A stretch of 64,000 nucleotides of DNA from Paramesorhizobium leguminum (GTDB lineage: Bacteria; Pseudomonadota; Alphaproteobacteria; Rhizobiales; Rhizobiaceae), in the NCBI RefSeq assembly GCF_003217235.1, contig NZ_QJTF01000019.1, positions 1 through 64,000 on the forward strand. The letters are read 5' to 3'. Both the position numbers and the translations under genes were made by a program. Shown in pieces: positions 19,586-27,618 of this stretch. Position 1 is the stretch's first letter; every line of letters begins with the position of its first letter. The notes beneath the pieces were generated by a model, which made no database searches, was not told the origin of the DNA, and was given only the letters and a program-made list of their open reading frames with translations.

Positions 19586-20575
19586 ATGAGATTCGGCAAG
19601 AAAATGCGCCGGTTTTCGATTGGCGCCGTCCTTGGTTCTCTGGTGTTGGCAGCGGGGTTCGCCGTGGCCCAGACACCGGCCTTCTTCCGCATCGGAACCG
19701 GCGGCACCGCCGGAACCTACTATCCAATCGGCGGTTTGATCGCCAATGCCATTTCCGGTCAGGGTGATAAGGGAGTACCGGGTCTGGTCGCCACCGCTGT
19801 GTCCTCCAACGGGTCGGTTGCCAATATCAATGCGATCAAGAGCGGCTCACTGGAATCCGGCTTCACCCAGTCGGACGTTGCCTTTTGGGCTTATACCGGG
19901 ACCGGTCTTTACGAGGGGAAGGGTAAGGTCGAGGATTTGCGTCTGATCGCGACGCTCTATCCCGAAACCATCCATATCGTTGCCCGCAAGGATGCGGGAA
20001 TCAAATCGGTGGCTGATCTCAAGGGCAAGCGCGTCTCGATCGATGAGCCGGGTTCCGGCACCATCGTCGATGCCCGGATCGTGCTGGAAGCCTATGGCCT
20101 GACGGAAAAGGATATCAAGGCGGAGCATCTGAAACCCGGACCGTCAGGCGAACGCTTGCAGGACGGCGCACTGGATGCCTATTTCTTCGTTGGTGGCTAC
20201 CCGACCGGCGCCATCTCGGAACTCGCCACCTCGAAAGGCATCTCCCTGGTGCCGATTTCCGGTCCCGAAGCCGACAAGCTTCTCGAAAAATACAAGTTCT
20301 TTTCCAGGGATGTCGTCCCGGCTGATACTTATAAGGGCGTAGGGGAGACGAAGACCCTCTCCGTCGCCGCCCAATGGGTGACGAGCGCCAAGCAGCCGGA
20401 CGATCTCATCTACAACATCACCAAGGTGATGTGGGATAACGCGACCCGTTCCGCGCTCGATGCCGGTCACGCCAAAGGCAAGATGATCACGCTCCAGAAT
20501 GCCGTCACTAGCCTTGGCATTCCGCTGCATCCGGGTGCGGAGCGTTTTTACAAGGAAGCGGGCGTTCTGAAGTAA
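19586..20575 (+). CDS. TAXI-family TRAP transporter solute receptor
   Basis: 329 aa from the ATG after AAAGGGGAAAGAG. Signal peptide 1-28 (hydrophobic, ending AVA). The mature protein begins with FFRIGTGGTAGTYYPIGGLI, the TAXI-TRAP hallmark, and continues with SNGSVANINAIKSGSLESGF and GKRVSIDEPGSGT. These periplasmic receptors bind small dicarboxylate or amino-acid-like ligands, but the substrate cannot be told from the sequence. It is followed by its fused TRAP permease; a terminator-like stem between the two could lower permease expression. Confidence 0.95.
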   Translation: MRFGKKMRRFSIGAVLGSLVLAAGFAVAQTPAFFRIGTGGTAGTYYPIGGLIANAISGQGDKGVPGLVATAVSSNGSVANINAIKSGSLESGFTQSDVAFWAYTGTGLYEGKGKVEDLRLIATLYPETIHIVARKDAGIKSVADLKGKRVSIDEPGSGTIVDARIVLEAYGLTEKDIKAEHLKPGPSGERLQDGALDAYFFVGGYPTGAISELATSKGISLVPISGPEADKLLEKYKFFSRDVVPADTYKGVGETKTLSVAAQWVTSAKQPDDLIYNITKVMWDNATRSALDAGHAKGKMITLQNAVTSLGIPLHPGAERFYKEAGVLK

Positions 20576-20596
20576 GATCACCGGCAGCATGGTCAG

Positions 20597-20631
20597 GAAG
20601 GCCCGGAATGATTGCCGGGCCTTCACCTTTT
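20597..20631 (+). terminator. Terminator-like hairpin between TRAP receptor and permease
   Basis: GAAGGCCCGG (20597-20606) pairs perfectly with CCGGGCCTTC (20615-20624), followed by ACCTTTTC. The weak T-run suggests partial termination, which would favour the abundant receptor over the membrane permease. Confidence 0.65.
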
Positions 20632-20676
20632 CAAACAATGATAAAACAACAATGAGGGCGAACGGAGCATACCTAA

Positions 20677-22731
20677 ATGGCGACACATCAGACACCCTTG
20701 CCATCTCCCATGGAACTGGACGAAGCCAAAGCGCGGGAGCTTGAGGAAAAGTTCGATTCCGAGATCCGTTTCCGCCCGCTGGCGCCTGCTGCCGCCCGCC
20801 TGGTCGGCACCCTTCTCGTCGCGCTGTCCATCTTCCATTATTACACCGCCGGCTTTGGTCTTCTGCCCGAAATGATCCATCGCGGCATCCATCTGTCATT
20901 CGTGCTCGGCCTCGTCTTTCTGGTTTTCCCCTTTACCCGCAAAGGCTACGACCGGCCTGCCGCCGCCAGCCTGCTGAGGCCGCTCGGCATATCCATCATC
21001 GACTGGCTGCTGGCCATCGGCGCGGTTGTGGCGGTATTGCACGTGCCGCTCATTCCGCTGGACGATCTCGCCTTCCGCGTCGGCAATCCAACCACCTCGG
21101 ATGTCATTCTGGGCGGTCTGCTGATCCTTCTTCTGCTCGAGGCGACACGCCGTTCGGTCGGCTGGCCGCTGCCGATCATCGCGCTGATTTTCATGGCGTA
21201 TGCGATCTATGGACCGTCCATGCCCGGCATATTGGTCCATCCCGGCGCGACCGTTCCACAGCTCATCGACCATCTTTACCTGACGACGCAAGGCATCTAT
21301 GGCATCGCGCTCGGTGTCGTCGCGACTTACGTCTTCCATTTCGTGCTGTTCGGCGTTTTTGCCACGCGCATCGGATTGGGCCAGCTCTTCCTCGATTGCG
21401 CCGCCTGGGTCGCCGGCCGCTTTGCCGGCGGTCCGGCAAAGGTCTCGATCTTCGGATCGGCGCTGTTCGGCATGATTTCCGGCTCCTCCGTCGCCAATAC
21501 CGTCACCGTCGGCTCGCTGACGATCCCGGCCATGAAGCGGCTCGGCTACAAACCGCATTTCGCCGCAGCGGTCGAGGCGGCATCCTCGACCGGGGGACAG
21601 ATCATGCCTCCGATCATGGGAGCGGCCGCCTTCCTGATGGTCGAATTTCTCAACCTGCCTTATACGACCATCGTCCTCGCCGCGATCGTTCCGGCCTTCA
21701 TGCATTTCTTCGGCGTGCTGATCCAGGTGCATTTCGAGGCCAAACGCACGGGACTGCGGGGCATGACGCCGGAGGAAATGCCCGACCTCAAGGCTGCCTT
21801 CAAGCGCGACTGGCCGACGGTCATCCCGCTGGTGGTGCTGCTCACCGTTCTCCTGTCCGGCTATACGCCCTATCTGGCGGCATTCTGGGGTATCACGCTG
21901 TGCGTTGCGGTGGGACTTCTCAATCCGCGCAGGCGCATGTCGATTGTCGAGGTTTTCGAAGGCTTGCGCGATGGCGCAAAATACGCGCTGGCGGTGGGCG
22001 CGGCTGCGGCGACCGTCGGCATCATCGTCGGCGTGGTGACGCTAACGGGCGTCGGGTTCAAGATTTCCTATATCGTCACGACGACCGCGGCGCAGCTGGC
22101 GGGCTGGTTCGATACTTTTATCCCGGCTGCCATGGCAAGCCCGCACGCACTGACATTGCTGTTCACGCTGATCATGACCGGCCTCGTCTGCATCCTGATG
22201 GGCTGCGGCATTCCCACCACGGCCAATTACATCATCATGGCGACGATCGCAGCCCCGGCGCTCGGCCTGCTTGGCGTCGAGCCGATCGTGGCGCATTTCT
22301 TCGTCTTCTATTATGGCGTGCTCGCCGACATCACACCGCCGGTGGCGCTGGCGGCTTACGCCGCGGCCGGTATGGCGGGGGCGGATCCGTTCAGGACCGG
22401 CAATACCGCCTTCCGCTTGGGGTTGGGCAAGGTATTGGTGCCCTTCGTCTTCGTGTTCTCGCCGTCGCTGCTGCTGGTGACGTCGGATTTCACATGGCCG
22501 GCATTTTTCACTGCCCTGATAGGCTGCATAATCGGCATCACCTGCCTTGGCGCCGCCCTTTCCGGCTTCCTGCTGGTGCGGACGAAAATCTGGGAACGGT
22601 TCCTGCTGATTCTGGCGTCCGTTCTGCTTATCGCTCCCGAAATCTATTCATCGCTTTTGGGGGTGGTGCTGATCGTCCCGGTGCTCATCAGGCACATCGT
22701 AAGCGCGCGGCACTCCCCGGTGCCCGCATGA
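20677..22731 (+). CDS. TRAP transporter fused permease (4TM + 12TM)
   Basis: 684 aa, the size of fused DctQ-DctM permeases that partner TAXI receptors. A cytoplasmic N-terminus of about 45 residues is followed by many hydrophobic segments. The DctM core is recognisable at GSALFGMISGSSVANTVTVG, SSTGGQIMPPIMGAAAFLM and MGCGIPTTANYIIM. It forms a sodium- or proton-coupled secondary uptake channel in the inner membrane together with the receptor just upstream. Its 3' end abuts a MITE-like palindrome. Confidence 0.95.
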   Translation: MATHQTPLPSPMELDEAKARELEEKFDSEIRFRPLAPAAARLVGTLLVALSIFHYYTAGFGLLPEMIHRGIHLSFVLGLVFLVFPFTRKGYDRPAAASLLRPLGISIIDWLLAIGAVVAVLHVPLIPLDDLAFRVGNPTTSDVILGGLLILLLLEATRRSVGWPLPIIALIFMAYAIYGPSMPGILVHPGATVPQLIDHLYLTTQGIYGIALGVVATYVFHFVLFGVFATRIGLGQLFLDCAAWVAGRFAGGPAKVSIFGSALFGMISGSSVANTVTVGSLTIPAMKRLGYKPHFAAAVEAASSTGGQIMPPIMGAAAFLMVEFLNLPYTTIVLAAIVPAFMHFFGVLIQVHFEAKRTGLRGMTPEEMPDLKAAFKRDWPTVIPLVVLLTVLLSGYTPYLAAFWGITLCVAVGLLNPRRRMSIVEVFEGLRDGAKYALAVGAAAATVGIIVGVVTLTGVGFKISYIVTTTAAQLAGWFDTFIPAAMASPHALTLLFTLIMTGLVCILMGCGIPTTANYIIMATIAAPALGLLGVEPIVAHFFVFYYGVLADITPPVALAAYAAAGMAGADPFRTGNTAFRLGLGKVLVPFVFVFSPSLLLVTSDFTWPAFFTALIGCIIGITCLGAALSGFLLVRTKIWERFLLILASVLLIAPEIYSSLLGVVLIVPVLIRHIVSARHSPVPA

Positions 22732-22740
22732 TGCCCGAAC

Positions 22741-22946
22741 CTAGGGTCTGTCAGGACTCCACTGAAACGCTGATAAGGAAGGCGCATAGTCCTGCCGTCA
22801 TTCTCGGGCTTGTCCCGAGAATCTGCCATAAAGAAAAAGATAAGCGATTACCGTCCTGACAGATTAGGCCACGGTAGATTCTCGGGACAAGCCCGAGAAT
22901 GACGGCGAGAGGGGCGCTGTTTCAAGCTAGTTCTGACAGACTCTAG
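22741..22946. repeat. 206-bp MITE-like palindromic element
   Basis: Starts CTAGGGTCTGTCAGGACTCC and ends with the inverse of CTAGAGTCTGTCAGAACTAG, giving about 28-bp imperfect terminal inverted repeats that both begin with CTAG and close with GAAAC. Inside, ATTCTCGGGCTTGTCCCGAG and its inverse form two further nested palindromes. Partial relatives lie at 31757-31906 and 47331-47440. No coding capacity. It begins nine bases after the TRAP permease stop. Confidence 0.8.
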
Positions 22947-23001
22947 AGCATTTCACTTTTGGATGGAACGATACTTTTTTGTCGGGTGCGGCAACTTCAC
23001 C

Positions 23002-23036
23002 GTTGAGGCATGGATTCCTGTGACAAGCACAGGAAT
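23002..23036. repeat. Left 35-bp perfect inverted repeat of the small island
   Basis: These 35 bases are the exact reverse complement of 24295-24329. The repeat contains the inner palindrome ATTCCTGTG-CTTGT-CACAGGAAT. Similarity continues more loosely outward (TTTTGATGGAA...). Together the two copies bracket 1.3 kb of mobile-element debris and an unknown gene. Confidence 0.9.
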
Positions 23037-23093
23037 TGTCTGTTTGTTTCATGCTTAATTGGCGCTGAGGCTGGATGTGGATCGCCTGTCGGT

Positions 23094-23402
23094 CGCGCGC
23101 GCAGCGACATGGCCATGAAGATCGAGATACGCCGCGTGTTCGAAGCGAACTTCCGGGTCTATGGCGTGCGCAAGGTCTGGCGGCAATTGAAGCGGGAGGG
23201 CTTCGAAATTGCCCGGTGCACCGTCTCTCGGCTCATGAGAACGATGGGGCTTCAGGGTGTCATTCGTGGCAAGTCGGTCCGCACCACCGTCAGCGACAAG
23301 GCGGCGCCATGCCCGCTCGACCATGTAAACCGCCAGTTCAAAGCTCCCGCGCCCAACAGGCTCTGGATTTCTGATTTTACGTATGTGGCCATCTGGCAGG
23401 GC
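23094..23402 (+). pseudogene. IS3-family transposase OrfB fragment
   Basis: About 103 codons match the internal part of an IS3-group OrfB: RARSDMAMKIEIRRVFEANF, GVRKVWRQLKREGFEIARCT, the HTH_21 region and then NRLWISDFTYVAIWQG, which contains the first Asp of the DDE catalytic triad. Both ends are missing: the N-terminal part is replaced by repeat sequence, and the reading frame runs into unrelated DNA after WQG. The second Asp and the Glu are absent, so the enzyme cannot be active. It is a relic in the small island. Confidence 0.85.
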
Positions 23403-23404
23403 TG

Positions 23405-23533
23405 TTACGCCGCGATCGGCGCACCAGCTAAATCGCTGGCCGCGCGGACATAAGCTTTGCGGTTATTGGGATTGCGGATATGCGCGGTAAAGAATTCAAG
23501 GAAACGCACACGCAGGTTCGCCGGCCGCCGATA
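23405..23533 (-). pseudogene. Tyrosine recombinase (phage-type integrase) N-terminal fragment
   Basis: On the minus strand one frame reads RTCVRFLEFFTAHIRNPNNR followed by KAYVRAASDLAGAPIAA and a stop. FLEFFTAHIRNPNTRRAYxRA is the common core-binding (SAM-like) start of rhizobial tyrosine recombinases. Only about 43 codons remain; the catalytic domain is absent. It is joined tail to tail with the IS3 fragment, consistent with a scrambled island. Assignment rests on recalled family pattern. Confidence 0.6.
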
Positions 23534-23576
23534 AGCGCCGGCCTAACGTATTCAGATGGAAGCGGGGGAAGCTGGC

Positions 23577-24071
23577 TCACAGGGCAGCCCGAAGCCGCAC
23601 ACGCTCAGCAGTGGAAAGTCGCTGCGCGACGGCGATCAGCAGATCACCGATCGTGCGATCATCCAGTGCCGAGTCATCAGCGCTGCGACTCTGATAATAG
23701 TCGTTGGTAACGTTGATCCGAAAAGCGGAACTGGGAGGCTTGCCGTACTGGCCGAGGAAAGCCGTCAAAGCTTCACTCAGCTCTTCATAGAGTTCGTCAT
23801 CTTCGGGCACTTGGGTGAACCAGGACTGAAGCTGCTTTTCGGTCCGCCGACCGTTGCGGGGCTCGTCGTTGACGTATTCTGCAGCGGTCATGTCCTTATA
23901 GCCGCAAAATTTGGACGGGCCGAAAAGCCACGATCCGGTATTATCCAGATAGGCGTACCACGCGCGCGCGAAGGCAAGACGGCGTTGAAGTTCGGTGCTT
24001 GTGTCCAACTCCGCCTTAAAGTTCTCGATGTTGCGAATAGCTTGGGTCAGAGTGGGGACGATGGTCGACAT
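23577..24071 (-). CDS. Hypothetical protein in the small accessory island
   Basis: 164 aa from the ATG (MSTIVPTLTQAIRNIENFKA) preceded by AAGGA; a longer start twelve codons upstream is less well supported. I do not recognise the family. No signal peptide or membrane segment; acidic and probably soluble. Notable parts: an N-terminal helix, RRLAFARAWYAYLDNTGSWL, FGPSKFCGYKDMTAAEYVN, RRTEKQLQSWFTQV, and a C-terminal helix rich in Arg/Leu. A promoter-like TTGACA-17-TACATA lies upstream in an AT-rich leader unlike the surrounding DNA. Bracketed by the 35-bp inverted repeats together with transposase and integrase relics, which points to horizontal arrival. Confidence 0.75.
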   Translation of the reverse strand: MSTIVPTLTQAIRNIENFKAELDTSTELQRRLAFARAWYAYLDNTGSWLFGPSKFCGYKDMTAAEYVNDEPRNGRRTEKQLQSWFTQVPEDDELYEELSEALTAFLGQYGKPPSSAFRINVTNDYYQSRSADDSALDDRTIGDLLIAVAQRLSTAERVRLRAAL

Positions 24072-24119
24072 GAGAATATCCTTCTTGCAAAACGTGAACT
24101 TCATGTTGTTCGTGCATTA

Positions 24120-24148
24120 TATGTATTTGTTTATGGAAACTATGTCAA
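24120..24148 (-). promoter_or_regulatory. Promoter of the island hypothetical gene
   Basis: On the minus strand TTGACA (24148-24143), a 17-base spacer and TACATA (24125-24120) form a good sigma-70-type promoter about 50 bases before the gene start. The surrounding 60 bases are AT-rich in an otherwise GC-rich window. Confidence 0.55.
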
Positions 24149-24203
24149 CATCTTCACGAATAAAATGTACAAGATTCCGATGCCGCGCTCCTGATCTGAT
24201 AAA

Positions 24204-24229
24204 GGCCACTACACTACGTTGTAGTGGCC
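24204..24229. repeat. Perfect 10-bp inverted repeat
   Basis: GGCCACTACA and TGTAGTGGCC flank CTACGT. Located upstream of the island gene promoter. It could be a transcription stop for a lost neighbour or a protein-binding site; no T-run follows. Confidence 0.6.
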
Positions 24230-24294
24230 ATCAAAGACATGCCGCTCTTTCGGGCCTCCGGCAAAGCCGGCGCGGTTCACCCTCCTCTTCCGTC

Positions 24295-24329
24295 ATTCCT
24301 GTGCTTGTCACAGGAATCCATGCCTCAAC
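24295..24329. repeat. Right 35-bp perfect inverted repeat of the small island
   Basis: Exact reverse complement of 23002-23036. Beyond it, reading outward, the sequence continues to resemble the left flank more loosely (TCTTTTGATGGAAT against CACTTTTGGATGGAAC), so the full repeat unit is probably 80-95 bp. Confidence 0.9.
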
Positions 24330-24391
24330 CTATCCATTCACGACAACGGCGCAAAAGGACACCAAGCGATTCCATCAAAAGAGGAAGCTCT

Positions 24392-24510
24392 CTAAGGACC
24401 CGTCCGCAAATAACTGAGCGAACCGGATAAGTCATTACGAGCCTAAAGGGAAACCAGCCAGGCGAAAAATCAAACGCCCTATGATTCAGCTATTTGCGGA
24501 CGGGCCCTAA
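24392..24510. repeat. 119-bp element with 26-bp terminal inverted repeats
   Basis: CTAAGGACCCGTCCGCAAAT (24392 on) matches the inverse of the sequence ending at 24510 (CTTAGGGCCCGTCCGCAAAT) in 23 of 26 positions. The interior has no reading frame of note. It has the form of a MITE or large palindromic unit. A terminator for ndvA follows at 24534. Confidence 0.8.
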
Positions 24511-24533
24511 GATCAGTTACCTGTGATAAAAAC

Positions 24534-24568
24534 AAAAAACCCGGCGGAGGAATATTCGCCGGGTTTTT
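24534..24568. terminator. Bidirectional terminator downstream of the ABC exporter
   Basis: AAAAAA, CCCGGCG stem, 10-base loop, CGCCGGG stem, TTTTT: symmetrical, so it can stop the minus-strand exporter gene (stop at 24590) and anything coming from the island. Confidence 0.9.
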
Positions 24569-24589
24569 GAATTTTTAATGGGGGTGACG

Positions 24590-26377
24590 TTACGCCGCCG
24601 CGCCCTTCACCGGGAACGGCATCACATTGCTTGTTTCCTTCTCCGCCGTGTCCTCTGCAAGCAGACCGCCGGCGCGCAGCAGGGCGGCAAAGCGGCCGTT
24701 CTGGGCGGCGAGTTCGTCGAACTTGCCGGCTTCCACCAGACGGCCCTTGTCAAGGAACAGCACGAGGTCGGCATTGCGCACGGTCGACAGGCGGTGAGCG
24801 ATGATGAACGTCGTACGGTTGCTGGAGAGATCGTCGATCGCGTTCTTCACCTGCGCCTCGGTTTCGACGTCGAGCGCGCTCGTCGCCTCATCGAGAACCA
24901 GGATTGGCGCGTTTTTCAGCACAGCGCGGGCAATCGCCAGGCGCTGCCTCTCGCCGCCCGAAAGCTGAGAACCACGCTCGCCGACAACCGTGTCGTAACC
25001 GGCACTCTTGGAGAGAATGAAATCATGCGCCGCCGCCGCTCGCGCCGCGGCGTGGACGTCCTCGTTGGAAGCGTCGGTGCGGCCAATGCGGATATTATCC
25101 TCGATCGAGCGGTTGAACATGCCCGCATCCTGGAAAACCGTGGCGATGGCATGGCGCAGCGAATGGCGGCTGATTTCGCGGGTATCCACGCCATCGATCA
25201 GGATACGCCCATGCTGCGGATCGTAAACGCGCTGCAGGAGATTGATCAGCGTCGTCTTGCCGGCACCCGTAGGCCCGACGATGGCGATGGTCTGCCCCGC
25301 CTTCGCCTCGAAGGATACGTCATAGACGCCTTGGCCGGAATTGGCGAACTCGAAGTTCACATTGTCAAAGACGATATTGCCCTCGATGTGATCGATCTGA
25401 CGGGCGGACGCCGGCTCTTCGCGGTCGGCTGTCGCCTCTTCCATCTCGAAAAATTCTTCCAGCTTCGCGCGGGCCGTCACCGTCTGGTTGACGAAATTGC
25501 TGACCTGGTCGAGACGGCCGATCATCAACTGGGCAAAGCCGATGAATGCAACGACTTCACCGACGCGCAGCTCCCCCTTGGTGACGAGATAGGCGCCAAG
25601 AAGCAGCACGATAATCATCGAAATGGTGGACGCCATCCGGTTGAGGCCGCTGGCCAGCGCCCACCAGTTGAGAACCGGATTCTGCGTCTGCAACAGGCGG
25701 GTCGCATATTGCTGGAGCGAACGGGCCTCTTCGGTGATACGGTTATAGCTTTGCAGCACGGCGACATTGCTGATCGAGTCGCTGACATGCTCGAACACCT
25801 TGTGATGGTGGCGCTCCACAGCGGCCTGTCCATCCTTGGTCTTGCGCATGACCAGCTGGCCGATCATCACATAAATGACGCCGAGAACGACGAGAACAAG
25901 CGACAGGCGCAAATCCATAGTCATCGCGGTCGGCACGAGAATGCCCAGCGCCACGATGGTGCTCAGATGGTTGCGCAGGAACTCCAGCCACAGGCTGGAG
26001 AGCGAATCCGTGGCGCGGATCAGCGTATGCAGCGCATTCGAAGTGCCGCGCTGGTGATGCCAGCCGAGCGGCATGGTGATGAGGCGCTCGAAAGAATCCG
26101 AGAGAACGCTCAGGCGGCGCTTGTGCGCCAGCCTGTCAGCGCCGAGCGATACCAGCACGAAGGCAACGACATTGAACACGCCGAGACCGGCCCACATCGC
26201 CAGCGTCGGAAGGATCGCAGTCTTGTCGGAAATGGAATCGATCACCCGGCCAAACAGGATCGGCTCAGCCACCGTTATCAGCGCCAGCACCATGTTGGCG
26301 GCGCATATCAGGATGGTTGTCCGCTTTTCAGCGCCCAGATACCGCAGCGATCGCCAGTAAACGCTTAGCAAGGACAA
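24590..26377 (-). CDS. ndvA: Cyclic beta-1,2-glucan ABC exporter (NdvA/ChvA/Cgt type)
   Basis: 595 aa from a TTG start (MSLLSVYWRSLRYLG) preceded by TGGAGTGG; this matches the family N-terminus better than an ATG 51 bases upstream. Fusion of a six-helix membrane domain and an ATPase. Walker A GPTGAGKTTL, signature LSGGERQRLAIARA, Walker B ILVLDEATSALD, H-loop IIAHRLSTVR. HHKVFEHVSDSISNVAVLQS and GYDTVVGERGSQLSGG fit the exporters that move cyclic glucan to the periplasm, where it works in osmotic adaptation and host infection in rhizobia, Agrobacterium and Brucella. The C-terminus SNVMPFPVKGAAA is also typical. Divergent from rluC. Confidence 0.93.
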   Translation of the reverse strand: MSLLSVYWRSLRYLGAEKRTTILICAANMVLALITVAEPILFGRVIDSISDKTAILPTLAMWAGLGVFNVVAFVLVSLGADRLAHKRRLSVLSDSFERLITMPLGWHHQRGTSNALHTLIRATDSLSSLWLEFLRNHLSTIVALGILVPTAMTMDLRLSLVLVVLGVIYVMIGQLVMRKTKDGQAAVERHHHKVFEHVSDSISNVAVLQSYNRITEEARSLQQYATRLLQTQNPVLNWWALASGLNRMASTISMIIVLLLGAYLVTKGELRVGEVVAFIGFAQLMIGRLDQVSNFVNQTVTARAKLEEFFEMEEATADREEPASARQIDHIEGNIVFDNVNFEFANSGQGVYDVSFEAKAGQTIAIVGPTGAGKTTLINLLQRVYDPQHGRILIDGVDTREISRHSLRHAIATVFQDAGMFNRSIEDNIRIGRTDASNEDVHAAARAAAAHDFILSKSAGYDTVVGERGSQLSGGERQRLAIARAVLKNAPILVLDEATSALDVETEAQVKNAIDDLSSNRTTFIIAHRLSTVRNADLVLFLDKGRLVEAGKFDELAAQNGRFAALLRAGGLLAEDTAEKETSNVMPFPVKGAAA

Positions 26378-26452
26378 TTTGCCACTCCAACGGTTCGAGG
26401 ATATTCCCGGCGCGCGAAAGCGTCGCAATACTCCATCGAAATAGGTAGTGAG

Positions 26453-26473
26453 GGTTTCGCTATTAGTGAAACC
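26453..26473. repeat. Inverted repeat in the ndvA-rluC divergent region
   Basis: GGTTTC and GAAACC flank GCTATTAGT in the 257-base region between the divergent genes. It could be an operator for ndvA or rluC; no regulator is suggested by the sequence. No other structure stands out in this region. Confidence 0.4.
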
Positions 26474-26634
26474 ATAATTTGCAACGTCCTGTAACTGGCC
26501 GTGATCAAAGGATTTTTCCTGTCCGGCTGATTCATCGCATTAACTCCGTTACATCGGCAGGAGAGCTCCTGCCAAGCTTGGCGATTGCGCCTGTGGGTGA
26601 TAGACGGGGCGGTGCAATAACAGGTTTGGAAAAT

Positions 26635-27618
26635 ATGGCAGGCGTAGAGCAAAAGACGGTGGATGCGGACGAGACGGGAATGCGGCTCGACCGCTGGTTC
26701 AAGGTGCATTATCCCGGCTTGGGTTTCGGACATCTGCAAAAGCTGCTGCGTTCGGGCCAGATCCGCGTCGATGGCGGCCGCGCCAAGGCCGATACAAGGG
26801 TCCAGCCCGGACAGTCCATCCGTGTTCCGCCGCTGGGTGTGGATGAAAAGGCCCCGGGCCCGCTGACAGGCCGCACCATACGCGGACAGGAAGACGGCGA
26901 TGTGCTGGCGCAGATGCTGCTTTTTGAAAACGAGAAGGTCTATGTCTTCAACAAGCCCGCCGGCCTTGCCGTGCAGGGCGGATCCGGCGTTGTGCGCCAT
27001 GTCGATGACATGCTGGAAGCCTGGCGCAACAAAAAAGGGGAAAAGCCCCGGCTGGTGCACCGGCTCGACCGGGATACATCGGGTGTTTTGGTGGTGGCCA
27101 AAACCCGCGGCGCCGCGCAGGCGCTCACCAAGGCCTTCCGCGAGCGCGATACCAAGAAGACCTATTGGGCCCTGGTGAGAGGGGTTCCGCGCAAACGCGA
27201 GGACAAGATTTCCACTTGGCTGGTCAGGGAAGCAACGCCCGACGGCGACCGGATGCGGATATGCGAGCATGGCGAGCCGGATGCCGACCACGCCGTTTCC
27301 TATTACCGCGTCATCGAGGCTGCTGGCCGCGCGCTGACCTGGCTTGAGATGGAGCCCTATACCGGGCGGACGCACCAGTTGCGCGTTCATGCCGCCCATA
27401 TCGGCAATCCGATCATCGGCGACCCCAAATATTTCGAGGCCGACCAGAACTGGGATTTTCCCGGCGGTCTCCAGAACCGCCTGCATCTCCATGCGCGGCG
27501 CATCCGTATTCCCAACCCCGGCGGAGGCATCATAGACGTGACCGCGCCCCTGCCGCCGCATATGGTACAGAGCTGGAACCTGCTCGGATTCAGCGAAACG
27601 CTGGCGGATATGGAATAA
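26635..27618 (+). CDS. rluC: RluC-type large-subunit rRNA pseudouridine synthase
   Basis: 327 aa from the ATG beginning MAGVEQKTVDADETGMRL; an upstream 52-codon extension is unlikely. N-terminal S4 RNA-binding domain (MRLDRWFKVHYPGLGFGHLQ), then the RluA/C catalytic domain with the motif LVHRLDRDTSGVLVVAK, whose second Asp is the catalytic residue. Converts uridines in 23S rRNA to pseudouridine. Its stop overlaps the next gene start (TAATG), beginning a three-gene coupled operon with the HAD phosphatase and ATP12 chaperone. Confidence 0.93.
   Translation: MAGVEQKTVDADETGMRLDRWFKVHYPGLGFGHLQKLLRSGQIRVDGGRAKADTRVQPGQSIRVPPLGVDEKAPGPLTGRTIRGQEDGDVLAQMLLFENEKVYVFNKPAGLAVQGGSGVVRHVDDMLEAWRNKKGEKPRLVHRLDRDTSGVLVVAKTRGAAQALTKAFRERDTKKTYWALVRGVPRKREDKISTWLVREATPDGDRMRICEHGEPDADHAVSYYRVIEAAGRALTWLEMEPYTGRTHQLRVHAAHIGNPIIGDPKYFEADQNWDFPGGLQNRLHLHARRIRIPNPGGGIIDVTAPLPPHMVQSWNLLGFSETLADME

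Noticed and set aside
18256-19707. 483-codon minus-strand frame opposite rarA
   Set aside because: Antisense shadow of rarA; no recognisable domains.
24578-26368. 596-codon plus-strand frame opposite the ABC exporter
   Set aside because: Shadow of ndvA; the composition is typical of antisense frames in GC-rich genes and there is no family pattern.
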